This document shows, piece by piece, positions 42,501 through 55,089 of a stretch of DNA of 64,000 nt. The notes beneath the pieces were generated by a model. The model was not told the DNA's origin. It was given only the letters and a program-made list of their open reading frames with translations, and did no database searches. Both the position numbers and the translations under genes were made by a program. This DNA is from Lunularia cruciata (Eukaryota; Streptophyta; Marchantiopsida; Lunulariales; Lunulariaceae). How positions within the stretch are numbered: position 1 is the stretch's first letter; the number at the start of each line of letters is the position of its first letter. The stretch lies in NCBI GenBank assembly GCA_948567375.1, contig OX419762.1, forward strand, positions 36,499,034 to 36,563,033, given 5' to 3'.

Positions 42501-45500
42501 TGAGCAGTTGCATATCCTGCAATTTTAGTTGATCGTCCGTCCTAGCACAAGAAAGTAACTTTGAAGCTCGGATTAATTAGTATATCCTACTTATGTATGA
42601 AGTGAAACTTTCGACAAGCCCAACGTAGCCTAAACTACCTACCTAATCATCACAATGGAGCATTAGGGGGTTTCAAATATATGTTGACGGATACCCATAA
42701 AACTCATGTATATTCCTTTATGTAAACTCTGTGAAGATATGCAGTATAAATATTTGACTTCTATCGGCAATATCTGGAACCTTGTAAATTGTACCATGAC
42801 CCAGAAATTTAACGGGGTCATTGGCAACTCATAGAATCCATAGGAACAAGTTTAGTCAAATTTTTGTAAATTAAAAATTATATCGCCCCTAAAACTTTTG
42901 TGAGTACAGTAATTAAAAATTTTTCCTCTTTTACATTTCTGATATCCATAAATAAATTTAAAGAGAGTTTTTTTCTAAATTAAAAAACATATTCTCCAAA
43001 ATACACCACTTAGCAAAATTATTTTTAGAATCCCCGCGTAGCATGCCCAACTTCAAATCAACCAGTGTCACAACAATATCTAAGCCAAACCGATACACCG
43101 AGCAACATGAATGATGAATGATGAATGATGAAAATTTAAAACTAAAATGGAATATTTTGGAGAATATTTATCTTAAGCATAATATTTTGGATACTTCCTT
43201 TATAAATATTTTTGTTAAAAAATTCATAACTTTCACATTTTACATTATTAAGGGGTTCTGGATTTTGTATCGTTTGATTCTATGGACTTCTAACGATATG
43301 CATAAAATATTTCTTGGATATTCATAAAGAGGATTTGATTACAAAAGGAAGTATTTCCTAAAACTTTAGGATTTTGAATATTTAAGGCATATTAAGATTA
43401 TATAGTTCGAATTCAGATTATAGGATTTTCCGAGATCCATCGTCCGGAACCCATAAGCTTAATTTTAATGGCAACCCATAAATTCATTTACCTTGAAATC
43501 CTCTATTGTAATACTTTATATAAATATTACCGATATACCAATATAATACCTTTATTGTATTACTTTATATAAGGATCATAGTCAAGTTAACTTCATTATG
43601 GTCATTTTTCCTCCCATACACTCTCGTAGAAAATACCATTAGGCGCTAAGATACATATTTTTATAATTGTACAAAACCATATTTCCATTTTTTTGGTGAA
43701 TAAGGTTTTTGCGGAAAGTCTGGCTTCCATCTGATCAAGTTTAAAGAAAACTATTGCATAATTCTTGGTCATAGTTAACTTAAAATTAAAGCTCACTTTC
43801 TAAATCTAAAATAAGATCATTAGAATAAAAATGATGTTAAAATTAGAGTGAAGTATACACAAAGAAAAAACTTTTTAAATACATTTAGGTTAGATTCAGA
43901 TTAATTTTTTAAGTTGGAACTAACGGTAATGTATCAAAACCCCCACGTTTAAAGAACACAGAGAAATGCCGAGAAAATTATTGAGTCTCAGTAAGTTATT
44001 TCGACAGCATATAATAAAATTCAATATAATTAATAGTGCCATTGGCTATATGTGCCACCTATTTAGAATATATGAAAGGATTTTGATTCCATGTATAACA
44101 ATTAACTAGATTAGACCGGTTGTTTATGTTTATGATTTTCTATTATGCAAAACAAAGAGATAGTTATAATCTCAACATATAATTTTATAATATTTCATTT
44201 TAATTATTGTAATTTAGCCATAAAAAATCCCAATAGGGAATTGGATTAGATTATTAAAATTTTGAGAATGACTCCAATTATTCAGAAATCCAACTTCTGT
44301 AATGCAATAACCTAAAATTATTTATATCATGACAACGATATATATAAATTGATATAATGATATATTTTCTAAGAATCATTCAATTAGATTCCATCTTAAG
44401 AACTTAATCGAGTCGACAAGAAATTCTAATCTATTCAGGATTGCTATGTATTATCGAGGGGATCTCCTATGATATTTTAACACTTGAACGAGATATTACA
44501 GGATACTCTTTTCTAGCAATAAAAATCTTTCATGTTTAGAGGAAAGTCTTTAACATGATCTTTAAACTCATTACTCAACCCGACTTGTTTTCTCTCTGGA
44601 CACCTTCGTCCTCCTAGGTGGAGATATTTGGCCATCTCCATCACCATTTTAATAGTAATTTTTTCGGAGGTAGCACTGAATTGCTTATGGAGGAGAAGAG
44701 TATTAGCTATCTCATTAACCATGTTCACTTTTTATATTTATCAACCTATATTCATCACTTTACATCGATCACTAAGTATTGGGTTTTCATCTATGGGCAT
44801 GGGCAGTAGGAGCTCCCGTTATGCCTAAATCTTTCCCTCTTCATCTACCTTGGAGAATCTATATCATGAAGTTCAGGAGTAGCTTACTTTGTAGATTACA
44901 TTATTTATATTTTCATGTACTACTTGGCTGTTATTTCTCTTCTATGTTTTCATGTAAAGTTTAGGCCATTGGTTCTACTCTGACTCTTGGGCCCTTTTGG
45001 CTTAGGCATCCAACTCGATTTCTCCATTTGCGTCGTTATGTGCACTTGTATTCTTTCTTTTTCTTCCAGGTATTCTATTTTGTCATCGGGCCGTTAGGAG
45101 TGTGGGGATCTTTATTATGAAAGAGTGCCTGCGCCAAGTGATTATAGATACCGCTTTCATGTGGACCCTGGAAAAACCATGTAATTCTCAAGTGCAGTTA
45201 ATCATTCTCTATGAACTCTGGACGTTGTCATATCTTGGTCTTGGATGTGCGAAGCCTCCCAATTCAGGTTAAATACCACAACAATGTTCAACGCACACAC
45301 ACACCAAACACTTATTAAACAATTCATCACGTTAAATTCCTGTTCCCGGCGGGAGACCAAATAGACACACGGCCAAGGTGGAAACACAGGGATTCCATCT
45401 GTGCCGATATACAATACGAAGTTGGCGAGCTGGAGGTCCATTGGTCTTCTACGTAAAACTGCATGCCAGTCGACAGATACCGACAGAAGCTGGTAACCCC

Positions 45501-45792
45501 ACTCGCATAGTACCGCCCAGGGATATCTGAATCGGACCAATCCAGCTGCCCTGGAGTTTCACCGGCGTCTATTGAGCTTCCAGCTCCTTGACTCGACTAG
45601 CTATCAACCACGTGTCCTTCCCTCCACGCCCTCCAAGCGCGTCGACAAAGTCACCATGGTCGCCCCCAAGACGGTGGATATGCTCCTTACCGGACATACA
45701 TACGAATGACGCTTTGCATAAGAGGTGCTACATTTAAGCTGGATGTCCCTGAATCGTGTCCGTTAGCTCTGTATCCAAAGAATTTGCAACGG
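39556..45792. other. About 6.2 kb without a recognisable gene, mostly AT-rich
   Basis: Short frames only. A TTA run lies near 41068-41086 and three ATGAATG units near 43107-43131. The segment 41.25-41.6 kb and 45.2-45.75 kb are less AT-rich and hold frames of 60-112 codons (for example 45202-45540 on -), but none carries a motif I recognise. No LTR, LINE tail or TIR is visible. Confidence 0.4.
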
Positions 45793-45820
45793 AGGATCAC
45801 GTACAGAAGTACGTGATCCT
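45793..45820. repeat. Perfect 12-bp inverted repeat with 4-base loop
   Basis: AGGATCACGTAC, AGAA, GTACGTGATCCT. The arms contain CACGTA/TACGTG, close to an ABRE/bZIP core. No gene adjoins it. Confidence 0.92.
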
Positions 45821-46439
45821 TCAGTACGACACTATCATGTAAAGTCAATGATTGGATATACGTCTACGGACTGCACGCACGGAAGGAGTGCTAATAACTT
45901 TCATCAGAGATGGATCTAACAATACCCCCAACTTTTGCACTCCGACTTAACAGCAACCCGAGTTGGCAGAAAGACTGAAGAATAACCCATGGTTTGACGC
46001 AGACTTAGTCAGTCCGCGATGAGTACTTAAATTCCCAAACATTTAGATTTTGCTCTTGTAAATATTCATTATAATATGAAGTACTTCAGGTAGAACATGG
46101 TAATTCTTTTTCCGATGCACGAGGATTCTTTGAATTGTCTTCCTTAAATTGTCGTTCAGAAACAGTGAATTCTAAAGAGTTCACCTTTAACTCACAGAGA
46201 CCTTACTCCAAATATCGAGGGATTCCAAAATTCCAAAAATCGCCCGCACATCCCCAGGGAATATTTTCTCTATTTTGTTTCGAATTGATCGTTCAAAAGC
46301 ATGAAATTTTGGAGAATTCATCCGCTCGACGACTGCTTAACCTGCACATCGAACGATGTCAATTGTTTCCCGTACCCAAGTGGTTTGATTAGATTATTTT
46401 ACCATGTTGAGTACTCATTTGTATATTAGATTGTTTATA
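45821..46439. other. No gene recognised
   Basis: An 85-codon frame (46135-46392 +) has no family match. Nothing else is visible. Confidence 0.35.
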
Positions 46440-46606
46440 GATTATATGACTTGCATAGCTATAGCTATGATATATTAGGTGTAATAGGTAACTTTTCATA
46501 GCAATACTATTGGAGCTTAGTTCAATTTTACCCTTATATGTTTCATTTTTGTACGGTTTTTGAGAATCCTCTTATACTTCTTGTTATTCTATATTATCGC
46601 CTTTTT
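46440..46606 (+). repeat. LINE 3' end (family L), strongly diverged
   Basis: The order is that of the family: ATATTAGGTGTAATAGG, GGAGCTTAGTTCAATTTTAC, TTTGTACGGTTTTTGAG, CTTGTTATTCTATATTATCGCC and seven Ts. It stops 13 bases before the LTR-2 copy. Confidence 0.65.
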
Positions 46607-46619
46607 TTATTTATATCAA

Positions 46620-47339
46620 TGTATTATAATACCAAGAGTTAACCATATGATCTAGATATGAAATTTGGTTTGGTAACATCTAGAATGATATTATACATGA
46701 TAATTAAAATAGATAAGATAAAAATATCACCAAAAAAATACTTCTATTAATAGAGTAGAAATCAAAATAGACTTGAAAACCTTAGAACCAATAGCTAGAT
46801 ATATGATTTAAAAGTGAGAATTGGTTTGGTAATATCTGGAAGAATGTTACACATATGGACTAAACAGATTAGAAAGAGGTATCACCAAAAGGAGACTTTT
46901 AATAATAGAGTAGGAACCCAAATATGCCTGAAATCTTTGGAGGCAATTTTGGATGCCTAAACGGATGAATTAGGCCTCAAAAATGTATAACTTCTCCCTT
47001 CCAAATACTTTGGTTTGTCTCATTGAGATCTTTCCAACGGTACCTTACTCATATGATTCTGAGACTCCTACATGAAGATTCACTAAAAGATTCCTTTTGG
47101 TCAAAGTTTGTTTGACCAACCAGATAGGACCTAGACCAACATATCACCCATCCAAGTAAGTAATCCAAGTGTGTAGCTTGCTGACATGTCACCTATCTGT
47201 GTGCCTAATCCTATGGTGGAGTTTCCTTGGAGTAGATCCTCTTTGTCTATATAATAAAGAGAAGGTGCTCCTTTGGGGCACCGAATGTTGAGTGTGCAAT
47301 TTGTGTTTCTCTCTCTTCTCTTGTCTTTGGAGTATTACA
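46620..47339 (+). repeat. LTR of the second family (LTR-2), 720 bp
   Basis: It starts TGTATTATAATACC and ends GAGTATTACA. It matches, reversed, the solo LTR at 19604-20207 over its whole length. It is longer because an inner block (AGATATGAAATTTGGTTTGG and AGATATATGATTTAAAAGTG versions) is duplicated with a unit of about 165 bp. No matching 5-bp duplication flanks it (ATCAA against CATAT), and the next bases give no tRNA-Met primer site. It may be a rearranged solo LTR or the end of a lost element. A TATATAATAAAGAG box near 47250 is a plausible TATA. Confidence 0.7.
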
Positions 47340-48699
47340 CATATATAGATTTCAAGGTGCCAATTTTAGGAGGTGAGAATTGTGCGGCGCTGCGCAAAGA
47401 AACCGAGGTAGAGCAAATTTGAAACAGATGGAGATTATATGTATTTTGATTCTTGGCAATTTTCATATATATAAACAAAAAGGATAAAGGAGTACATGGC
47501 ACAAACAAGTGCAAAAGGAAAGAAGAGTGCAAGACCCAATAGTCACAAACTACCAAAAACAAAGACAAATACCAATAGAGCCCAAAGGAACCCAAGGAAA
47601 AAGTAGTCCAACAACAAGCACCAAAGAAAACAAGGAAGAGGTGGTCTACTCCTAAATTGTGTGGTAGAGGTCCTCCAAGTTATGTTTGGTAAGTGGAGGG
47701 AGGACCTTAGCCATGCTCGGTGTACCTATTGCAATTGCTCACTGATGAAGAATCCAATGCTTGAGAGCATTACAAAGCATTACACTGTTGCTAATAGGAT
47801 GTGACCATGGCTAGAGAGACAGCCAGTGCCTCTCTCCTCTACAAAGAACATCGTGTTGCATCCTTGAGGAGACCATCAACATGGTGAGGTATGCACCCAA
47901 AAATCTCAATCACTTGAGGGACAAAGGTATCAAAGATGATAGTCAAGTTGTGTAGTGGTACTCCTTGCCCATAAAGACAATGGTTGTCATAGCTCCCACG
48001 TGTAGTGGGGTTCGGTGCCACCACCACATCATGTAAGGTGCGGTAATCATACGTGAGAGTAAATACATTTTCTTGCACCCAATGAGGATAGGTGGTCTTG
48101 GTAGATCTAACCATCTCTCAATCTGAATCTAGGTCTATGTAGCTCATAATAACTGATTAATTTGGTTGATATTCAAATTGCTCGGATCTCTAACAATTAA
48201 GAGGATATGTTTCAAGAAAAATACAGTTCAACTTGAAGTGGATGGAGAATTGCTCCAAATATTAGTGAAGTGCACCTCAAAGTAATATAGATTATTCTTT
48301 GTCAATGATTTCTTTGTTTTGTCATGACAAATTTCAGTTTACATATAGTTGGTTTTATGTCAAGTAAGTATGGGTGTATTGGTATCACTAGTTGTAGAAA
48401 ATTTTGGAAAAAATATGAATATAAAAAGATTTTGATTGTCTTAGTAACTATTTTATTTTGAGATTTGATGTTACTTTTTTCATATTATGATTCTATTAGT
48501 ACTTAACTTGAAATTTATTTTAAAAAACAGAAATTACAAAATTTATGATTTTGAGAAACTAAAATTTTAATCATACAAGTGATGCAATATGAGTGGGTTG
48601 TAATTCTAAAAGTATGGAAAAACATAAGATGAAGTATCTTGTGTTATTATCATTAAATTTTTATTAGTTGTGGTTTCATTTATTACATGGGACCACTTA
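47340..48699. other. No gene recognised
   Basis: Frames at 47335-47595 and 47839-48114 (both -, under 92 codons) match nothing I know. The DNA could include the internal part of an LTR-2 element, but no gag or pol motif is visible. Confidence 0.35.
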
Positions 48700-50935
48700 G
48701 AGCAGTCCAAATACCCCATGCTTGGTGTATTGCAGATTCTTTACCTTACCATATAGGAAAGATGCATAAGATTATGATTTTATTAATTGGAATACTCATG
48801 TGAGGTTGGTGACCTCATCAATATCTTGATATTTGAGATTATACATGTTATATTGATTTTTCAATGACTTTTACAAGTATACCAATTGAATTGTAGTGTA
48901 ATTAGCATCCTATGTGGGTTATTTTTTGGAGTCTCTTGAGACTAGTTTCCATATCCACAATTTTTCTATAAGCTTCCTTTTCTTCTTATTATTTTTGTGT
49001 GGTCTATATGGTTCCTTTTTTTTCTCTTTGTTTATAACATTGCTTATCACAAGGTACTCATCATTCTTCATCAATCACATTACCATCACAAAACAACCAA
49101 GTCTCCTAGAGAAACTTTTATTCACCATAGCTTATTTTTAGCTCTCTTGTTTATTACTTTTTCCATCCTAGGTTGTATCTTTTCTTCCTTGATGAGTGAT
49201 ACACCCATTACTGGCCTTGTACACCAGATTAAGCAAAACTTTGACCACTTGAGTACTAAGCTTACTTTTATAGGCTTAAAAATAAAGTTGCCAAAGTTTA
49301 GAGCATATTCTACTTTAAATGTTTATATAAATATTCAAGAATATCACATTTAGAAATAGCTCATGCATTCTAAAAGTGCTAGTAGTGTTTCAAGATTATA
49401 GTATGCTTTTTGGATGTCATCTAGCAGAAAATATTCTTTAAGTGGATGACTTTTGTCTATTATGATATCCATAAGTGATATTTGATATACTCTCGTCTAG
49501 TGTTGCTCATTGATTGATCTATCTACTTTGTGGATTCACTCTTGTACAATCTTTCCATCATATTTAAGATCATTTGATAGGATAAGTATGGAAGTCTTTG
49601 GTGATATCATTAGAATAAACATTTTAAGTGTGTGATAAAGGACAAATAGCACAGAGATAAATATCTCTCTTAATCTTATGTGGAAGTGTAAGCCTAATAT
49701 TTATAGATGAGATGACTTTTGTAATACTTTTGGGTAGTTTTATATTGTACAACTACCCAAAGTACCAAGTACCCAAGTAGTTGTATATTGTTATTTCCTT
49801 TGTTTTCCTCCTATTTTGTGCTTGTTGATAAATAATCTTGGAGACATGTGATTGAGATGGAGTAGATATTTTTTTCCATATATAATGGAGACAATTAAGA
49901 TTACTTTCCATCTTTTATCTCTTTATCTTTTAAGTGGATTAAATTTTTGTACTTTCTTGCTTTGACAAGAGTGTAAGTTCATGGATCTTAGCTTTACTTT
50001 ACATTTGGGAATTCAAACTTTCACCAATTACTTTCTCTATATTGACAATATGTTTTGCTTAGGTTGTTTCATTCATTTTCCTTTTCATGCTCTCTTATGC
50101 TTGTAGTAGTATCTTAGATGCAATAGGGATTCATATGACTTGTTGTGTCTAGTAAGAAAGAGGATAACTACCCATGATATTGAGGGAGATATAGTGTTTG
50201 TCATAGCATGATAGACCGGATACTACACTTGAAGAAAGTATTGGGATGGTTTTCAAACAACACACTTTAAGACAAAATTTTATTAAATCCAAGATGATAA
50301 GGTACATTGGTAGATATTGTTATAGATCCCACATGTAATATAGTTTTGAAGAGGATGATCACATGATCCTAAATGGCAAAGAGTAGAATTGCAACAACAA
50401 AGATCTCAAAATATAAGAGTATGCAACGAGTTTGCTAATTTGATTATCTAGTTAACTTATATGAAGCTATGAATATGGTGTTTGAAACATTTGTAAATGA
50501 TTATATCACAAGATTGTTATACTCTAGAACAAGGAATTTCACTTTCACTTTCACTTTCTTATTTGGTAGTTAATTTTAGATATTGTGTGTCTATTGCTCT
50601 ACAAAGACATTATAATCGATAGTAGAATAATCACATTAGGTACAAAGACATTATATTCCATAGTAGAATAATCACATTAGGTACAAAGACATTATATTCC
50701 ATAGTAGAATAATCACATTAGGTGATAGTTCTATAGATGCTGCAAAGTGCAGATCATAACTTTGATCTTGCATAACTTTGACTTTTTTAATGTATAACAG
50801 GAATAGTTTTCTTATTCATCCAATACCATTGGGACTTAGTACTTCTTCTTAACCCAACTTCTTAATTTTATCCTTGTATAGCTTAATGGGATCTTTCTAT
50901 CCTTCCTGTTATCTTATTTATATTTTTTATTCACC
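48700..50935 (+). mobile_element. Second LINE copy (family L), internally deleted and heavily decayed
   Basis: It is collinear with 16.7-20.57 kb but lacks most of the segment between finger and RT. GTGTATTGCAGATTCTTTACC corresponds to the finger region (the His/Cys codons are lost), then GTTTCCATATCCAC. RT remnants in 48997-49353 include MSDTPITGLVHQIKQNFDHL and LSTKLTFIGLKIKLPKFRA, aligning with DDTHIVGLVDQIRQVFDHL of the main copy (the paired catalytic Asp is lost). The C-terminal region is barely readable. The 3' UTR (50.58-50.93 kb) carries a 41-bp tandem triplication and ends near CTTCCTGTTATCT. This is an older copy than the one at 16.6 kb. Confidence 0.75.
50600..50722. repeat. Three tandem copies of a 41-bp unit
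   Basis: Units 50600-50640, 50641-50681 and 50682-50722. Units 2 and 3 are identical; unit 1 differs at three bases. The unit is part of the LINE 3' UTR (it contains AATCACATTAGG) and is single in other copies. Confidence 0.95.
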
Positions 50936-53099
50936 AATTTTTGTTTATCAATTCATTATTTCATTTGGATGCTAGAATATAAAGTTCTAATCAGTATAAG
51001 TGTTATTATAGACGTACTTAAGTCAAGGTTAAGAGCAATGCTTTAAAAAACACTCAAAATAATCACACCTTAGCAACACAAACACAATATTCCAAATTAG
51101 ATGTTATCTTATCACACAGCACAAAAGATGCATAGTATTCTATCATAATATAAATTTTATTTAATGTAATTTTATATTACAAAGAATGAAAATATAGTTT
51201 CGTACTCCTTTGTCTGCTAACATAGTTTGAAATAAAATTGTAAGAAATTTAGTGTACGGAGGAGCCTTGCTTCAAAGCTTTTGCTTCAAAGTTATATCCT
51301 CGAAGAAAAAGAAATCTTTTAGGCTTTGTACCAATTACTGGTTTATTAGATCTATTCTAAGCATGAAATAGGATCGGTATTAAGAGAAGTCTTCCATAGG
51401 TTGGATTTAGAGAACTTGTAGAAAAGATAGCAAAAACAAATTCTATTTGTGTAATTTATAAGCACTCTATGATAAAGATTCAGAAAATAATTATCCTCTA
51501 AAATTTAAAAATTACTTATGAGGGTAATGTTCTATGATCTTTTGATAAATTATTTCATTTGCATAATTTTTCTATTTCTTTTATTATGTATATATTTTGT
51601 AAATGTATCTATGTAAAGGAAAATAATTCATTTTTTTGTACTCTATGCAAGAACTAATGAATAATAAAAGATTTCTTGCATTATGCATAAAAATGGAATT
51701 AGAAAAAGAATTTCCTAAACGTTTTAGAAAATAACGAACAGAATGAGAAGACACTACCAAAATTCAAAACATGTACACCTCTTAAATCTTAAATGGGTCT
51801 CTTAAACTTTGAACATATAAAAGTTATACTAGAAACAGAATAGAGGCAGATACTCTTAGCCAACGAGCGAATATATTAGTTGAAACAATTTGGATTTTCT
51901 GGGAAAACTCTAACGACCAAATTTCAGTTTGCATTCTCTTGATTTCTCGTTCTAAACAGAGAATATCCACGCTGAGCTGAATTCACACATAGCAAGTTCT
52001 CCTTTCCGTGAATTCACGCGAGGGCAAGATCGGCCCCGGTTCCCCCCTTCTCCCTGTGAAACTCTAACGGCCACCGAGGTCCCGTCGGACGGTCCCATCG
52101 GGCTAATACAGCACGACGACGGGTATATTTTAATATACGTTCACAACACCACCCCACCGCAGGTTTACTCACTACAGTACCAGCGTTTGGAATGACTGAG
52201 ATTGCAGAAGGCACCTGGTCAGCATGAGAAGATTGGGTAGCCGTCCTACGGTCGCCAGGTGTCTGACGCCTACGTGTCCACCATAGTATTGGTTCCAGTG
52301 TCTCTTGGTCTTATACTATCCTGATACATACACCTCTCTGTATCTCCGATTGTTTGGAACTGTCAATTGTATGTTTTCATTGTTGATTCGAGAGATAAAT
52401 CTTGAGGTAAACTAGGGAATGAAAGAAACTTTGCCTTTCCCAGTTGAAACTTTTCAGTGACATATTTTCATTTTTCATTCATGAGGCTTAGCTCGGAGTT
52501 CATCAGGAACTCCAGTGAAAATTTGACTTCATTCTTGATCTACTTATGTCTTAATGCTATGGAACCGAGCCACTGACTATGTTGATATGAATTGTGACTC
52601 ATGGTAATGAAGTAGGTCATACTATTTAGCTTATGATCCAAAAAATCTGGAACATGAAAGCAAAGAGGTGAAATGATCGACAGCGAGGGAGAATTTGGGC
52701 AGATTTTGAATTTGGGAACTTTGCTTCGACTAGAAGAGATGTGTAATTTATTTGCCCGATCCACTCCTCAAATTCTCGCATGATCAAAACTCCCCTAATA
52801 CAAGAGATTTTATCTTATTCCCTCCAAATTCTCACTTTTGTGAGCAAGGTAGAGGTTAATCTGATTTGTTTTTGTTAGTTTTTTATTCTTGGACATGGGA
52901 AGTTTCAATGAAAAAGTAAAATTTGGTTAGTGGAAGGCAAGAAGTATGGAAGAGTGCATTCATGGGTGTGAGTGGAGAAAAGAAGTAACTGCACCGGCTT
53001 AGGAAATGAAAATTCAAGATTCGAGACCAATGGCTATGGAATGCACTCACCCCCAACCACTTAATACGGGGGGTTCCATTCCCATTAGCAAGTTCACAT
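50936..53099. other. About 2.1 kb without a recognisable gene
   Basis: AT-rich up to about 51.95 kb. The stretch 51.99-52.28 kb is GC-richer and holds a 66-codon - strand frame without family match. The last few hundred bases may belong to the left part of the Harbinger-type element that follows; no TIR was identified. Confidence 0.4.
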
Positions 53100-54620
53100 C
53101 CTCATAGGATAGTTTAATTATAGGATCTTGCTTTGCATGATATATATAATATTGAGCATTTTATAGTACTTGCTTCTACCATCGCATATTTAAATTGTAC
53201 GTATTCTCCCAAGAAGTCTTGTTGCACCTTGCATTCTCAATTTTCAGATTTAAATCCTCAACATTCTCACAAGAGATCTTGCTTTGCCTTGCATTCTCAT
53301 GTATTAAAATTTCAAGCTCTTCTTGCCATGGTTTCCTCAAGCCCATTGTATGGCCTTTCTTTTGAAGGTGTCAAATTGAAATCTATTGGTGTGAAATCCA
53401 AAGGAGGTGAAGACAATAGCTTTAGAATGATATCTCACTATTATAGTCAAATCTTGGGTTGCTAGAAGACTCTAATCATTTCAAGAAAATACTTGGAGGG
53501 AATAGTAAGAAACATGTGCAAAAGAGCACTACATTATATGGCCACTAAAAGCTTGGGAGAGGTTTTCTGGAATCTATGACAGTAGATAGATTGCAAAAGA
53601 AGTGGGCTTGATATATGGCTTCTTCTACGTCTGCCGGAAATGGAAAGATAAAATGCACAAGAGAAGTGCTCAATCAAAAAGAAATCAAGCAAGGATGGAA
53701 AACCATTAATGATAAACTAAATCATCAATGTCCACATTATTCAAGAATGGATCTTATGTTTGGTTCTAGAGCTAACATTGCTTCACCCGCACTAGTATCC
53801 TTATGAGTTGAAAATAAATTTTGGAGGATATGGGATCTTGTGTTATGTTTGAATTTCTATCTGAGGATTGTTTCTACAAAATACCCATATATGGGTTATG
53901 TGGTCCTAGCATGGAGTGGTTTTCTATTCGTAGCACACATGAGAGTCATTTCTATATGTACCATTATCTCACGGTTTCAAGGAGAAGCATGTGCAAGGGC
54001 AAGAGGATGAGATCAGATCAAAGGTGCAGGAAGACAAGAGTTTACTTTCTATCAAAGGTGCAAGAGGACAAGATTTTACTTTCTATGTCAATCAAATACC
54101 TTTGAAGATGAGGAACCACTTACGAGGGAAGCCGGGAGAGAGAGAGACCATGAGGATGATATGGAAGAGGAATGGGATACAAGTGAATGAGACTCTAGAT
54201 CTGTGAAGCAAAGAAAGGTCTCTAGAGGCAAGATGCCTTCTTCTTCCACAAAGATACCGTCCATGTCAACTAGGACAAAGACACTTGCTTCAAAGACACA
54301 TTTGTCATCAATAGTCTTTGCCCAAGATCTTTCTAATATGACCGACTTAAGGAGCAAGTTTGTAGAGGCAAAATGAGAGATGCAGCTTTGGTAGAAATAA
54401 AAGCTCAAAAGGTGACCAAGATGGAGACGTTACGACTCAAAGGAAAAATAGAAAAAAGAGCTTTATGTTTAGAGTTAGAGAAAAGGATAATTAAGGAGAG
54501 GACTTTATTCTGCAAGTTAGAGAAGAAGAGAACTAAAGAAAGATCTTCCAAATCCAAAAGGTTTCATTTTATGATTTTACAAATGGCTAAGGCGAGGAAG
54601 ACACTCTAAGAGATCAGAAG
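53100..54620 (+). pseudogene. Harbinger-type ORF1 (Myb-like/coiled-coil), copy B
   Basis: The same protein as the split ORF1 at 13161-5813, here uninterrupted by a retrotransposon but full of stops and frameshifts. In order: MISHYYSQIL (53.43 kb), MTVDRLQKKWA, KTINDKLNHQCPHYSRMDLM (53.70-53.76), RANIASPALVSL, an acidic/serine-rich middle with KMPSSSTKIPSMSTR (54.22-54.27), and a long Lys/Glu-rich helix EIKAQKVTKMETLRLKGK ... LEKKRTKERS (54.39-54.57). The N-terminal W...I.DKL region looks Myb/SANT-like; the C-terminal part is a coiled coil. No transposase is recognisable next to it. A 66-bp tandem duplication with CTTGCATTCTCA lies at 53.2-53.3 kb. Confidence 0.55.
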
Positions 54621-54725
54621 TATAATGAGTATCATGCCCCATCTAGATACTATTGTGGACATAGATAGTAATATCCTTTTCTCTAACTCTAAACATAAAG
54701 CTCTTTTTTCTATTTTTCCTTTGAG
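54436..54725. repeat. Perfect 54-bp inverted repeat
   Basis: Arm 1 54436-54489 and arm 2 54672-54725 are exact reverse complements, separated by 182 bp. Arm 1 codes for the coiled-coil segment LKGKIEKRALCLELEKR; arm 2 encodes the same segment on the - strand. The ends of the match are sharp on both sides. Confidence 0.97.
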
Positions 54726-55089
54726 GTGTAGTAGATGTAGCAATACTCTTGTGGACATAGATAGTAATCCTATTGACAATTCAAGTAATGATAGCAATAG
54801 TGGTGTGCCCTAGGAAATGCTTGGCCAAAACAATTCATTGTCATTCTCTATTCACTATCATTGTCTCTTGTGAGTTCCATGATTGTTTTGCATTTTCTAT
54901 CGATATAAAGTACTTCATTTTCACATTTACACACTATAATGTTAAGCATGTTATGAGTTGGTTGTATAATGGATGTGAATTTGGGTCAGTTCTGAGTGAT
55001 ACTCAAAGGGAAGCACTCAAATTAATTGATTTCACGGTAGTTTTGTGGTGGTTTAGCACTGAGACCTAGGAATTCTGCAAGTTTCCACC
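54621..55089. other. No gene; short direct repeat
   Basis: TTGTGGACATAGATAGTAAT occurs at about 54653 and again at about 54750, flanking arm 2 of the 54-bp inverted repeat. Otherwise nothing is recognised. Confidence 0.5.

Noticed and set aside
47241-47265. Chromovirus-type LTR at 46.6-47.3 kb
   Set aside because: It shares no sequence with the 6.46/9.06/12.13/61.4-kb LTRs and lacks a tRNA-Met primer site; it belongs to the second LTR family.
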